Positions 23,801 through 40,374 of a stretch of 64,000 nucleotides of DNA are shown piece after piece. A program made the translations under genes and the position numbers. Position 1 is the first letter of the stretch. Each line of letters begins with the position of its first letter. The DNA comes from Tubulanus polymorphus (taxonomy: Eukaryota > Nemertea > Palaeonemertea > Tubulaniformes > Tubulanidae): NCBI RefSeq assembly GCF_964204645.1, contig NC_134035.1:8742501-8806500 (forward strand). Reading direction: 5' to 3'. A model generated the notes under the pieces. The model saw only the letters and a list, made by a program, of their open reading frames with translations, was not told the origin of the DNA and did not search any database.

Positions 23801-24541
23801 GCCGCCGAGACGAATGTCAAGCCTTACTCGGTCTTGTGTACATGGTGTAAATAATATATAGGAACAGCACATGAAGCAAAGTGTATCCAAGAATAGAATC
23901 ATACAAACAACGCATGCGAATGGAAATAGTTACGAAAACAAAACATTTTCTCGAATTTTTATCCAAACCCAATTGAGAAAATTGACTGACTAATATCCAT
24001 AACGGACTATTGGCCGTGTTTGATGCGGTTTTTCTATCACTGGATGTGGTCATCAAAATTTTGATGAATCGATGCCAAACTCCGAACTATAATGAAATAG
24101 CCCTAGCGAGCAGATTGGTTCGACATCTGTATTTCATCGAAATGTTTAGATGAAGCATTTTATATGAATATCTATAGTACGTTTTTTTTTTCAATTTAAC
24201 TAAATTTTCCGCATGTAAAACCCCGCGGTCTAAAAGCGTTTATTGTCTGACAGTTTGGAAGTTTATCTAAACTCCATCATCTTGAATTTTTTTTTCTCCG
24301 TTGATTGAGTTTAGATTAACTCCGAAACCGTTAGTCAATAAACGCTTTGATATAAACTGCGGATTTTCACTATAAAGTTAACTCTAAATACTGAGATTAA
24401 TATCAGTCGAAGTTCTGAATCACCGTTTGAATCGTTGAAACGATCCGATTTTAGCCAAAATCTTTACGTACCTTTCACGCAGCTTTTCACTGTCAGTAAA
24501 CCAACGAAAATGATGCAAAGTTTAATGAACCGTATTCCCAT
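20830..24541 (-). CDS. Ly6/quiver (sleepless)-like GPI-anchored surface protein
   Basis: Exons (minus): 24541-24472, 21742-21593, 21074-20830; phases agree (154 residues). Exon 1 is a signal peptide (KLCIIFVGLLTVKSC). Exon 2 starts ACIMCYRCVSTVNPGCG and continues with CGRHVKTCAVQVQYPN. Exon 3 has the family hallmark AAVRGCYLDNQIF, then DGCRKF and CFCSHNLCNSS. The end is a hydrophobic stretch (WIIFIHCFIVVLL), fitting a GPI-anchor signal. In insects, quiver/sleepless proteins modulate potassium and acetylcholine channels; the role here is unknown. The first intron (21743-24471) is long and holds several repeats but no recognisable exon. A short CDS-like open frame at 22229-22462 in that intron shows no domain signal. 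Confidence 0.8.
21271..21465. repeat. Palindromic retroelement-like remnant (CTGAAGATGACT / GTCGA.ACG family), degenerate copy
   Basis: The ends are gagaatcccacaat and attgtggtattttct. It contains gttgattgaacgtttcgatta and, inverted, tagtcgatacgttgaataaac, around a gtcatcttc/gaagatgac hairpin. It is related to 58721-58977 and 63275-63511. Confidence 0.65.
22966..23217. repeat. Candidate hAT-like nonautonomous element
   Basis: The left end reads cagggcagatcctaggggag and the right end ctagatagatccacccctgg, imperfectly inverted, with a C/G run next to the left end. No clear 8-bp target duplication could be fixed. It lies in the first intron of the Ly6-like gene. Confidence 0.4.
24223..24362. 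repeat. Short palindromic MITE in the first intron of the Ly6-like gene region
   Basis: The arms share aaaagcgtttattg, tctgacagtttggaag and tttatctaaactc with their complements on the right (gagtttagattaactc, gtcaataaacgcttt). The ends are ccgcggt and actgcgg. It lies about 110 bases downstream (minus sense) of the first exon's donor. Confidence 0.75.
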
Positions 24542-25281
24542 GACGGCTTTACCGTCACTCTAATCATTACCACACGAAGCCGGTAAGATGCGCGCGCGAT
24601 CAACTGAAAGCTTGTCTAAGAAACGGCCGTAATCCGTGACAAAACGAACGAGCTATTCAGTCAAAAAGAGAGCTATATACATCTATTTTTACCAAAAACA
24701 CTCTGTTCATTGACGTGATATTCCAAAAATGAATCGGGCATTCGAAGTTTTCCGGAAAACACATATTTTAATCTACACTGAATTTTCTGGCCCAACACAC
24801 AGGATTGTTATCACAATACGTTAGAAGGAGTTAAGCATACGGATGTAGTTAAAGTAAGTAAAATTTACTTAAGAGAGGTATTTTGAATTCAAGAGAGGTA
24901 CCTACATCACAAAGGACACTAAAAATTTGAACTAAGAGGCTGTCTCTACATAGACCTATTGCCTTCTATCTCTGATGATAAATGATGATATGATGATATG
25001 ACAAAGGCCAACATCGGTGAAGTCTCAGAGAATAAGTTCGTTCAGTTTGTATTCGAGACCACGCCGTTTCGGATGCAAGCTATATAGTAAACATCCATCA
25101 CGGCGGTAATAGCAGATTTGATGACGGTGTTTTAGTAAAACAAACAGTTACAGTCTAACCATCTTCCGTCATTGTTTCAAATCACTGTTATTTCGATTAT
25201 TGATGGGCCTTACAAATAGTTGTTTTGTTTCTTTCGTCACGATCGTCACGCGACCCGATCGCGTTTCTCGAGCAGATGCTG
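24542..25281. other. Intergenic spacer upstream of the Ly6-like gene
   Basis: No exon was recognised. It contains an AGAGAGGTA direct duplication (about 24876-24902) and TGATGATAT short repeats (about 24972-25000). The stretch next to 24541 should contain the Ly6-like gene promoter, but no TATA box was identified. Confidence 0.4.
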
Positions 25282-27066
25282 CTAGGACCACGCTGTACCG
25301 TAAGTAGGAGGCGTCCATCTTTGATATCCGCTATTCAGTTTGCATATGCCCTCGGGTCTCCACCAACGATCGTAATTCGACACGTAGCGCGTTTTAAGCG
25401 CGTCGTCGGCGTGGGCCAGCATACACAGACGACACCAGAAGAAACGTTTAGTGACGACTCGACCGGTTCCTTTCCATCGAAAATACGAATTATATAAATC
25501 GTCATTTCGGTCCAATATGTGCAGATATTCGGCTAGTTGTTTCGGAGACTCGAAATCGTCGACGTGTATGAACGAATGCGGTGGAGAAACGCGTTCGTAG
25601 TCATCTTTATGAGCGCCGTAGACTATAGGTAGAACATCTCGACTGAAAGAGAAATATTCAATCCTAGAATTTATCTTAAATCTGAAGAAGAAAAAAACAA
25701 CAAAAAAGGACGGAAAGTGACAGTGAACCATCACCACTTCGATACTGGGTCTCATGCATGAAGCGAGCGTGCTAACCACTATCATGGACTATATTCGTTT
25801 TATAGTCCATGCAGCCAAGTCGAACTAATCCTCTTGACCAGCGGTTACAAGACTTGTCAAGTATACAAAACGAGAGGGGGTTGCAACCCCCCCCCCCCCT
25901 CCTCCCCGAAGATTTGATAGAAACAATGCCATTTGTGAAATGATTTACTTAGCGAAAGAGGGGAAAGATGCAGCTGCTCTAAGTTTTGATATATCTTACG
26001 ATAAACCGTTTAGGAAGAATTTCTCCGTGATGTACTCTCTGCAGTTGGAATTCTCGAAAGCCAGATAGAATTTGTAGCTCGTGTTCAACAAATCTAAACA
26101 TTCATTTTCCCTGTCTCTGGTACAGTTCAGCGCACCGCAATCGCCGTAGACATCCACGTCGATATACTTGGACAATTCTTTCGCCAAATTTTGTCGGTCG
26201 TTTTTCTCGTAACAATTCGAAACGAACCAGGCGACTTTTTTCCTTTTACCCCTGGCGTAATTTTTTTTGGGAGAATCGAATCGAACCGATTCGTCGAATG
26301 GAACGAACACTCCGTACGGAACGGGAATCGTCGAGTCGCGTCGATACGTAGCCGTCCAGTTTAAACCGGATTGATAACCGGTTCCGTTGTGTAGGGGAGT
26401 ATGCAGCGGCGATTCTACTGCAAACATCACTCGTATTTGATGAGCTGGTCTTGGACCTTTCGGTTCGGGGGTTTCAGTCCCGATTACGTGACGTTCGATC
26501 AAAATGACGTCAGCCGTGCTAGATTCAAAACGGTTTTCAATGATTTTACACGTATTCACCGGGCAGTTTTGAAACACTTGTTCACCTAGTTCATAAATGA
26601 AAGAATTATTGATTCCTCCCCACGATAAAATTGTTTTCGGCTTTCGTAGTTTTGATCGTTCGGCCGCCTGTCTGGGGATGTGTAGTAATTGAGCTGTTAG
26701 TCTTCGACCGCTATCCATCTCGGGCCATATAGCGGAAGAGTCTGATAGCGTTAAGAGTCGTTCCGCTTTAACAAATTCTAAAGCGCGTCTGTGAAGGCTG
26801 TTCGTTGTTCCTATATCGTATTTGACGGACGACATTGATCCGCTTTCCTCCCGATGCACACCACCGCCCGATCCATCGCGGGAGGTATCACTAACAATAT
26901 CTGAACGCCTTCCTCCGTTATTGATACGTGACATTGCGGCATTTTCGGGACGAATCAATTTGCTTTGAAGTAGACCATCGTTGAACGCGCAGATGATGAA
27001 AACAACTCCGAGTAAAACAATTCCGATGAAGTAAACCTGATATCGTTTCGACATATATGAATCCAT
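25282..27066 (-). CDS. Alpha-1,3-fucosyltransferase (GT10), type II Golgi membrane protein
   Basis: Two exons (minus): 27066-26000 and 25642-25282, joined in phase (TC|T), 475 residues. A short cytoplasmic tail is followed by one membrane anchor (VYFIGIVLLGVVFIICAF) and a stem. The catalytic domain shows the GT10 sequence order: CPVNTCKI, then MFAVESPLH and LNWTATYRRDSTIPVPYG (family: NWTxxYRxDSDxxxPYG). Next come KVAWFVSNC, VDVYGDCG, the donor-site stretch YKFYLAFENSNCREYITEKF, and DVLPIVYGA just after the splice junction. It transfers fucose from GDP-fucose to N-acetylglucosamine on glycans in the Golgi. The C-terminus (TPPTYGTAWS) is a little divergent. Several N-glycosylation sequons are present (NNS, NGT, NWT, NCT, NTS). 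The start ATG precedes the membrane anchor by a few residues. Confidence 0.92.
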
Positions 27067-29529
27067 ATCCGAAAAGTGTCCAAATCCGTTTCCCCTTCTC
27101 TAAATGATGTACAGATACATTACTTCCCGAATCTCTGTATTATGGCTCACTTGCTCTAGTCAGAAATCCATGGAAATGATGACGATTTCGTCATTACATC
27201 TGCCCAAATGCCGTCAACATGTGTCATAATGTTTAGTCAAGGACTGCTGATTACGCGCTCGTAAACCATTATCAAAGACTAATTCGCATCAGCTGATACT
27301 TTATTTGATCATGAAGATCAAAAGCAGACAAATACAAAGCCTTTTCCAGGCGCCATGAACCGGTTCCGAGTTAGAGTTAACTCTGAGTTAAAGTTAGTTC
27401 ATTTTCAATGTTTTAACCCAGGGTCATATCTTAACTCAGAACTGTGGAACTGGACCAGTTTTTGGGTACTCGCTAGGTTGACATTGTTGAATTTTTGATT
27501 TTTTTATTTCGTTCATAGCTCTGGATTGAATGGAGATAGAGACAAAGTGCAAATGTCGATCAAACCGGCTGATAATTATCTTTTTATAATGTCATTCATT
27601 TGGATACTTACCGCAACAATGCGCGCTGACGAGGATACAAACATCGATACTGTATCTCGATAATTCAACCATGGACTCTAAAACGAAGAGTCATGATTCA
27701 ACTGAAATCTTTATTCATCTTAATCAATAGCTCATAAGGATCGTTCATCATCTGAGAAGAATACAGCAGGGGCCAGTTGGTTGATAAGCTGACCATAGTG
27801 GATAGTGGATAGTTGACATAATTACAATCAAAAGTCCATGATTGTTACTAAAAATAAGGGTCTACCCACCGGTTATCTTTAACCACCCTATGAGCAACTG
27901 GCCCCTAGGTCCGGTTTCACAACAAAAAAGATTAAATGTTTGAGTTAAATTTCAACACAGTTACACAAATAATATTAACTCTTAAATCGATTCGAAAATG
28001 AGTTCAATTTCACCCATCGCAGGAGGAGGATTAAATATCCTTATATCGATTTCAAAAAGAAGATGGCATTTTTTGATCACACGAATTTTCGATTACAAAG
28101 AGCCCCGAGACAATTTCACAGGCTACCGAACGATCTCGACTTATTCAATAACGATGAACTAATTCCATAACCGTCCACTCAATAACCGTACAACCAAAAC
28201 GAGAACTGAATTTAGTAGTGATAATGTACATCATTTATTTATCTATACACACGAATCAAATACAGCGAATTTAATATAGTCAATAAAATAAAATGGCAAA
28301 ACAGCGATGAAACTATTCCGGGTTGACTGAAATAGTAACTATTTTCCATGATTAATTAAAATACATTTTTTCCTAATTTATATATATATATATATACACC
28401 TATTAGCACCCGATATTTCCCTTATAATCAAATAGAGTCATCTTCGGATTAACTATAGGCGATTTTTTAACATGCATCAACCTCTCATTCAATAAATACC
28501 TAAAATCATCTCAAATGATCGTAATTACAGAACAATATTTCTACAATCGATAACCATACAAAACTCATACATACATGTATCAATATATATTTACTATAAC
28601 ACTGGCAGTGATAGTTTAACTGGTTATATTGAAAATATACATATCTATACATATATAGTCAAATTATAAATATCTTAACAAATAGATACAGACAGACATA
28701 ACATATCAATGTCGACGGCCTGCGATATATAAGATTACGCTAACAAATATGTGTTAAAATGAAAGTTTCGGTCCCCCCAATTTGTAGGTTTTGTGGCGAC
28801 AAGTCGCACCAAAATGTTACCACAAAACCCGCGTGCTACAACATACGAATTGACTGAAGAGATCGATTTGTTATAAATGTGTAGAAAAAGGAACAAATGA
28901 TCAAACCACCCCCCCCCCCCCCCCCCCATCGCCTTACGAAAGACTCTTCTCAGTAACCAATCGGTATTTTGTAAATGGGGTACCGGGGTCGAGTCAACTT
29001 TTCTCATCGGCAAATCTTTTTTAGTAAAACTATTCCATACACTCATCGGGGACGCTAATCTTATATTTGATGACTTGTTTGACAAAATTCTCTAAGTTCC
29101 AGTCCAAAGCTGATTGAAAATGAAATAATTTTCACCATCTATAATTGAGTGCATTGTTGCGCCATCTGGTGGTGTGCCGGTACCCCATTTCACCAGTCGT
29201 TACTTTTCATCATAAGTCGTGTGCTCGTCTTCTGCAACTCAACGACCGAAGCATGTAGAAAATACGCGAAATTAATTAAATGCTACCTCAGCGTAAAAGA
29301 ATACAAAAATATAAATTGTTCCTATATAGCTGATTAGAAAAGAGTAAATTGCTGCCATCATCGTCAAAATCATTCAAAACATAGATGAGGTAAAACCACG
29401 AATTTACAACGGTAATATACAAAATATATAAAAACAATGAAGAACGCTCGGATACAGTGACGTCAGAACACTGGAACGTGGCAGGATTCAAACGGGAGTT
29501 TATTTTTCTCCCAGAAAGTCTCTTTACGG
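27067..29529. other. Intergenic spacer filled with small palindromic elements
   Basis: No gene was recognised. It contains a GAGTTA-rich palindrome (27357-27452), a GGGGCCAGTTG...CAACTGGCCCC palindrome (27769-27906) and a degenerate GGTTTCACAA-type element just after it. It also holds an AT microsatellite (about 28378-28397) and a 20-base C tract (28908-28927). FoxN 3' untranslated sequence probably covers the right end. Confidence 0.5.
27769..27906. repeat. Palindromic MITE, GGGCCAGTTG family
   Basis: The ends are aggggccagttg and gcaactggcccct. The inner arms include atagttgacat and ttatctttaacc, as in the copies at 42189-42314 and 46734-46866. Confidence 0.75.
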
Positions 29530-33782
<4,253 letters not shown>

Positions 33783-34087
33783 CTTTCGTGCGCGCAATCT
33801 CTATTGTGGAAATTTGTTACTCCAAATAAATATTCTCTGTGTCAAGTAGGCCGTAGAAAGCGCGAAATATTCACCAATTAGTTCCTTTTTTGTATCATCC
33901 TCTGGAGACAGTGTTACCGGATCTCGAACAGCGAACTCGATGGTTTTGATAGACAAATTTCCTGCATCGATTTTCGTATTTAGGCGGGCGAATAACACGT
34001 AGAGCGTAGATTAATCGTCGGAAAATCCGTCAGAAAAATATCTACGTACGAAAACAAAGACACGCTACGGCAAGCGGGGACGGTTGT

Positions 34088-34628
34088 GATTGGACGATGA
34101 GTATCACGTGGTTTTGTTTTTGTTCTGTGATTGGCTGAATATGGATGCACTAGTCCGATAGCTATTTATAGCGTGCAAGATATATTCACAGTCCGAGGTC
34201 GGTTTCAATCTCGTCTTTGCGGTTGATTTTACGAACTTTGAAAAAATTAGACCTTTGATTGAATCAGCTCCTGAGCCGTGAAAATAGTTTGAAAAAATAT
34301 TTTGCACACAAAACCTGACTAAAATAAAAAGAACAATGAAAAGTTACAGTGGAATTCCTTTAAATTCGAATGTGTGTGTGGAATCTTTCATCGCACCAAT
34401 GAATGAGCAGGAGCCTTTCCTTGCTTAATAAAAAAAAATCACGATAAATGTTAAACTTCGTGGAAAGGTCACGATTACTCGAGAAATACGATTTTTGAGG
34501 GTTCGACCGCTGATAATCAGGTCATCGATGCTGACAACGAATACCAACCCAATTTACGCGCATGCGCATCATAATACACGTGTATGTCACTTCCTTTTCC
34601 GGTGCGAACTCTGTTGGCGTTGTTAAAA
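34088..34628 (+). promoter_or_regulatory. Divergent FoxN/RPSA promoter region and RPSA TOP leader exon
   Basis: Two inverted CCAAT boxes (gattgg at 34088 and 34129) flank a CACGTG E-box (34105). A minus-strand TATA-like element (tataaatag) is at about 34162-34171. The likely RPSA start is the pyrimidine tract CTTCCTTTTCC from 34590, a 5' TOP motif typical of ribosomal protein mRNAs. The leader runs to a donor, gttaaaa|gtgagg, at 34628. An acceptor shortly before the ATG at 35481 (candidate gaaag|gttgatc near 35447) would complete it. The TOP motif implies growth-dependent (mTOR-type) translational control. Confidence 0.6.
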
Positions 34629-35480
34629 GTGAGGAAATTTCTCTTGATAAATTCGTAATTTCTGTCTTACTTATCTTGTCACACCCTATTTAAATGTTTT
34701 AAATTGCTCACGTATATGTGTTCTATCTGATTAAACAAGAGTTTCATGCATGTTAATAAGGGGTAGATGAATGAATAGATTGGAAAATGAAGACAGTTGG
34801 TCAAGGAGTAGGTTACGGTTAGGCCGGGGCGCTCGCCCATCGTGTTCAATATGCTCTGTTGGTTTTATACCTGCGTTTCTGAATTAATTCATGTCACCAG
34901 AGCAACTGAATGATGAATATCCTTAAATGTGATGGTGTAGTGTGAATAATTAAATAATCGGTCTAACTGCAGTTTGGGTCACCTATCCACTGGGTGGCGC
35001 TAGTGTTTTTAAAGAATAGCGTTTATGGTAAAGGTTAGGTAGATAACCACTAGGGACACCTAAACTGCAGTCACTCCCAGGCGCTAGCTGATGGGCTTGG
35101 AATACTGTTCTTCCTGGGGTTATTGATTATGAGTCTGGGTTTTGAGTGGTTATTCTGCAATAAAATCAGAAAAACCACCTTGCTAGGCCTACAATACACG
35201 CAAAGAGAAAATCCCAAAACACAAATATTGAATTTTCGTTTTTTAATGTGAAATCGAAACTTAAGTTTTATTTTAGTATAGTCGAAACGTCCAATAAACT
35301 AGTACCAGCTCAAGGAAACATTTATTTGACTTTGATTATTATTTCGTCATTATAACGGGATTCTCATTATATTATTGTCACTACTCAGATATATCGATGG
35401 CAATATTTTCCCAGTTTCTGATCGTCGTGTGTTTTGTTATTGAAAGGTTGATCACCGTAACTCTCACCGATCGACACAAA

Positions 35481-38400
35481 ATGTCTGGAGGATTAGATGT
35501 ACTGGCGCTTAAAGAAGAGGATGTGGTGAAGTTCCTCGCTTGTGGAACCCATCTCGGGGCCACTAACGTCGACTTCCAAATGGAACAGTATTGTTACAAG
35601 AGGAAACCCGATGGTTCGTAATTTAAAATCTTCTTTATTTCATAGATTGATCTTCTGGATCTAGTTCCACAGTTCTGAGTTAAATTTGACTCCGCGGAGT
35701 GAGTTAAAACATAGAAAATGAACTGATTTTAACTAAAACTCTAATTCACAACTGTGGAACCGGACCCTGACCAGACCTATTGGTGCTTGTTTAAAACTAA
35801 ACAAGTAGAAAAATCATTTAATTGATTATTTATCATTATTAAAAGATCGTAAAAATTGAATTGTTTAATATTTATGATGGGTTCTCACTGTGAAAATGTA
35901 TAAATTCAGGAGCCTAAAATTCAAGTTCATAATTGACTAATAAATGAACTGATTGTGTCTAATGTCTATTTCAACCTGACATGATAGCATTCCGGGTGGC
36001 CTAGCTCGCTAATTTTTGATAGTACATACCTGATAAAGGTCTTAATAGGACCAGAAATGACAGGCAGTCGACCTAAATCATCATTTTTTAATCCATTTGA
36101 AACTGTATTGAAGGATACCCAAAAAGACTTCACTGAAATGAAGAGAAGTGACTCGATGATTTGAAAGTTTAACAATATGTTTCCATGCCTACGTATCAAA
36201 TTTCAGTTTGTAGGCATGGAGACATATTGTTACACTTTCAAATCATGGAGTCTCTTTTCTCTCAGGAACCCCTCTCAATGCAGATTTTCGGCTATCCTTC
36301 AATACAGTTTAAAAAGTGATGATTTAGGTCGACTGTCAATGCATTCTAGTCCTAATAAGACTTTTATCAGGTATGTACCACCAAAACTGACTGAGCTAGG
36401 CCACCCGGCATGCTCTCAGTTCAGGTTGAAATAGACATTAGCAGGATAGCTGGTTTAAGGGTTACCTCTGATGTGTTATTGTTGTTGTATATTCGCAGGT
36501 ACGTATATTATTAACTTGCGTAAGACGTGGGAGAAGCTGTTGTTAGCCGCTCGAGCTATCGCCGCTGTAGAGAACCCGGCGGACGTCTGCGTCCTTTCCG
36601 CTCGTCCGTACGCTCAACGCGCCGTGCTGAAATACGCCGGAGCTACCGGAGCGACAGCTATTGCTGGACGTTTCACTCCCGGAACATTCACAAATCAAAT
36701 TCAGGTAAGTTTGTTAATACGTTAGCACGTCGGGATTGCGGGCGGTTTGAGTAATACTTTGCAGGGTGGATGCGTGTGGCTTAATGTGGGCTAATGGGTT
36801 AAAGAGTCCGGGGCCCAGTTTGTTCAATCTCGGGGTTTGATCTAAGGAATGAAAGCCACTTGCCCGGGGGGCAAGCATATCTGAAATTTCGCTTGCCCCC
36901 TCCAAAGGCTACTTGCCCTACACAGGCAGTCCGATTGGTGGCACCATCATCCGTTGTATCGAGTGGGAAAAAAGCTTTGTGACACAAAGTTGCACTAGCC
37001 CGGGGGACTAGTGATAATGATAACCTACTTTCCCTGATGAGAATATACTTGTCCCGGGCAATCGGACAAGTGCTTAGATCTGACCCTGAATTTTGGTCAA
37101 ATTCGAAGCTATAGCTGTGTAACTACTGAGCCCAGGTTTGCATTAATACTAGTTCGAATAAAAGTCACTGTTGCTCTATCTACATGTAGTTAAGGAGTTT
37201 ACTTGTGTTTGATCGATCCTCTCAGGGTCTGGTTGTTAGTCATTGCTTAAACTTAAAACCAACTTAGTCGTATAGCCAATCTAACGTCTTAAGACTTAAG
37301 ATCAGTCTTAAGGTTTAAGACCACTTTTAGACTTAAGCCACGACCGGCCCCTGGTTGCGGAGTATACGATAGAGTTTAGAATAAATGGATGATAAAAGTG
37401 TCACTCGTGTCCGGTTTGACCGATGTATGATAATGATTTCCTCATTTCAGGCTGCTTTCCGTGAGCCGCGTCTGTTGGTCGTAACCGATCCTCGAACGGA
37501 TCATCAGCCGGTGATCGAAGCTTCGTACGTGAATATTCCCGTGATCGCTCTGTGTAACACCGACTCGCCGCTTCGATACGTCGACATCGCTATCCCGGCT
37601 AACAACAAGGTCAGTTCAACGTTCTCCTCGCCGGGATTACGCCCGGTTCAGTTCCTTATGACCCCTTTCAGTGCTGAATAATTACACGGTAGACCTCGCT
37701 TGAGTCCGAGATGAGCGATATCCTAGTTAGATGTTAAGAATACAATTGTATAGTTTGTACATCATCAAATTTCCCAGTGGTTTGATCTATCGACCCTTTC
37801 AGAAAAGATGTTTGCCTCTATAAATCCCCTGATGACATCATCAGATTACTAAAAGACCATTCAAGAAAGATGGCTGCATCTATTATTCTGATTTTTATAT
37901 TAGCCTATTCAAGTTACTCAGTGATTCTTTGAAATAGGTTTATGCAATCGACAAAAGATCCTTCAACCTCCCTGGCCAGTTTCAAAGCTGTAAAACAATC
38001 TATAAAAAGATATAATTCCGCAACCCGGCCCCCTCTAAAATATTATATTTATTATTATTTTCTTTCTCTTTGATGTTATGCATTTATTAGTGTCACGAAA
38101 ATATTTAAAAAAAGCGACCAGGTTTTCCGAGTTGAATGGATCCGACTTGGGCGGAGTCTACTGTAATACCCTGGAGTACTGGGTAATATTTGACAACTGA
38201 AGTCGTATTCATCGTCGTAAAGGTTTATTCTCGTATTTTCTAGGGTAGTCATTCGATCGGTTTGATGTGGTGGTTGTTGGCTCGTGAAGTTCTGCGCTTG
38301 AGAGGATCGATCAGTCGCGAAGTTCCGTGGGACGTCATGGTTGATTTGTACATTTACCGCGATCCCGATGAGGTGCGTAGAACGGAGAGATTACATCTCC

Positions 38401-39226
38401 CCCTCCTTTCCTGACCTTCTCTCTTCTAGGAGATAGAAGTTTGATTATCTGTGTTGAATGTTTTACAGGTCGAGAAGGAAGATCAGGCCGTCGTAGCTAA
38501 GGACACCGTTAAAGGCGATGAATTCACCAATGAGAATTGGGACACAAACACGGCGCCTTTAATGGGACAACAACAACCAGAGGTTACCGACGTAAGTATC
38601 AATAGGAAAGTGTATGGGGGTGTAAAGGGGTTAGAGAACATGAACACAATTCGCAGGGAACATTTATACCTGCAAATCTAGTTAGCCTGTTGTTTAAACT
38701 GCCAATTTGACGGTCATCCTTTTCGGGGTTACCCTCCTGTTGTTTAAACTGCCAATTTGACGGTCATCCTTTTCGGGGTTACCCTAATGTTTAAACTGTC
38801 AATTTGACGGTCATCCTTTTCGGGGGTTACCCGGTTGTTTAAACTGCCAATTTGACGGTCATCCTTTTCGGGGTTACCCTGTTGTTTAAACTGCCAATTT
38901 GACGGTCATCCTTTTCGGGGTTACCCTGTTGTTTAAACTGCTGATTTTGACGCTCATCCTCTTCAGAAATTGCATATTTTCGATCAGTTCCCATGTATGT
39001 ATTCTGGATCCTGTGCAATGAACATTTCGCTATTATTATTTCGCAGTGGGCCGCTGAAGCTGCTTTGCCAGCGCCGACCCTGGCCGGTACCGCTCCGGCT
39101 ACTGGAGGATTCAAGCCGACCGAGGACTGGGCGACGGAAACCACAACTGATTGGGCTGCATCGACACCGCAACCGAGTGAACAACCACAGAACACTTGGG
39201 GTGGCAGTACCGAGAACTGGAATTAA
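35481..39226 (+). CDS. RPSA: 40S ribosomal protein SA (laminin receptor homologue)
   Basis: Exons: 35481-35613, 36499-36704, 37451-37609, 38244-38372, 38469-38591, 39047-39226; phases agree (309 residues). Highly conserved: [84 protein letters not shown], and [14 protein letters not shown]. This is the uS2-fold body of the 40S subunit, required for 18S rRNA maturation. The tail is acidic and Trp-rich ([36 protein letters not shown]), as in other animals. The first donor is weak (GATG|gttcgt), but the phase and the conserved DG-TYIINL junction support it. Introns contain a 484-bp foldback, a GAGTTA palindrome and a 47-bp minisatellite. Confidence 0.97.
35658..35772. repeat. Palindromic MITE, CCAGTTCCACAGTTGTGAGTTA family
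   Basis: The left end is ctagttccacagttctgag and the right end ctcaactgtgg-type (attcacaactgtggaaccgg), with inverted GAGTTA/TAACTC blocks. Related copies: 27357-27452, 42005-42100, 47249-47555, 52022-52120. Confidence 0.75.
35959..36442. repeat. 484-bp foldback element in RPSA intron 1
   Basis: Two head-to-head arms of about 240 bp. The outer ends are ctaatgtctatttcaacctg and its complement caggttgaaatagacattag; the arms meet near 36205 with a short loop. The two arms carry open frames that look alike (DDLGRL, KTFIRYV, ELGHP). Their differences fall at all codon positions, so coding function is doubtful. No flanking target duplication is obvious. Confidence 0.88.
36851..37080. repeat. Cluster of CTTGCCCGGG/ACTAGCCCGGGGGACTAGT hairpins in RPSA intron 2
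   Basis: Repeated short hairpins: cttgcccggggggcaag, a matching cttgccccc, ctagcccgggggactag, and cttgtcccgggcaatcgga. They read as a degenerate array of self-complementary units. Function unknown. Confidence 0.5.
38686..38966. repeat. 47-50 bp minisatellite in RPSA intron 5, about 6 copies
   Basis: The unit contains gtttaaactgccaatttgac, ggtcatccttttcgg and ggttaccct. Five copies are nearly identical; the last is degenerate and ends in cctcttcag, about 80 bases before the acceptor of the last RPSA exon. Confidence 0.95.
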
Positions 39227-39251
39227 AACTTTAATTCGACTAAAACGTATC

Positions 39252-39298
39252 AATAAATAACAATACTGTTCGTATTTGGTGTTGAGATGAAGAAATAA
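39252..39298 (+). terminator. RPSA polyadenylation signals
   Basis: AATAAA at 39252-39257 and a second at about 39293-39298, 25-70 bases after the stop codon, giving a short 3' UTR as usual for ribosomal protein mRNAs. Confidence 0.7.
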
Positions 39299-40205
39299 AA
39301 GTCTTCTTGAGAATTGAAATCATGATTAGTTACGTTTATATATATCGAGTTAGATCTTACCAAGTTGTCATAGGAATAAAGTAAACGGATGAATTTTCAT
39401 TGATCCCCTCGCGGCCCGAGTTCAGCAAATTTCAGTTAAACTAATGCAAGGAATGGAATAAATCGGTTCAGTGCAGTGGAACCTCGTTAAACGAACTTCA
39501 TGGGACGAGAAAATCTGTTTAGAAACCGATAGTTCGTTATATCCAGTATGAAATTATTGAAATTGGACCATATTCTAGCTGCGTAATAACCGATAAATCC
39601 TGCATTATATCTGAAGTGGTTAAAACGAAGTTTCTCTGTATTTGGCGATCCAATCTATTTTTCCCTGCTAGGGAAATCGGGGCATTTGACTTCTTGTGAC
39701 GTCCTGTTCTTGCTGATAAATGCCAAAAGGAACCTCTTGAAAAGAAACTGGCCCTGCTGAGAATTTCAATTGGTGAAGGAGGCATCGGGGAATTTGGATT
39801 TCCTATAGTGTTCGACTAAGAACCCTGTCTGAAGATCCTAGAAGTTATTCTCACTTGAAGAGGGCAGAAAATCCTAGGGCGATGTCATGAAAATATTTAA
39901 GACAACGCATCAGCTTCAATCGTTCATATATTACAGAATTAGTTAAAATATCCATTATGTTAGTAGCACATTTTATTTTTACAAGATACGACTTCCAAAA
40001 TTTATCAATGAAAGCAAAAAAACATGCTCAAAAATAATCGACAAAATATTCAGCTTTTCTATCTACAACTGTACACAATAAACTCTCATTATGTACACAA
40101 ATATCAACACACAATAGAGCAGATTAAAAATACAAAAATCAATAAAATTTAGATGACGGCTTTTCATCGTTAAGGACGGATTTCAGTGGAATGTGTCGGG
40201 TGTCG

Positions 40206-40374
40206 TACATTGGAACCTCGTTACAACGAACTCGGTTACAATGATTCAACAAGTATAGAATTTCTTCCCCAGTAAGAAAGTTTAATCAATCTTATACTGG
40301 AAACAACAAACTATCGGTAATAATGAACATAATTTCTGGTCCCGTGAAGTTCGCTGTAACGAGGTTCGACTGTA
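40206..40374. repeat. Pogo/Tigger-type MITE
   Basis: Terminal inverted repeats: tggaacctcgttacaacgaa on the left and ttcgctgtaacgaggttcga on the right. It is flanked by TA on both sides, as expected for Tc1/mariner superfamily insertion. Length 169 bp, no coding capacity. Confidence 0.82.

Noticed and set aside
35966-36434. Two mirrored open frames in RPSA intron 1
   Set aside because: They are the two arms of a foldback element and show no codon-position bias in their differences.
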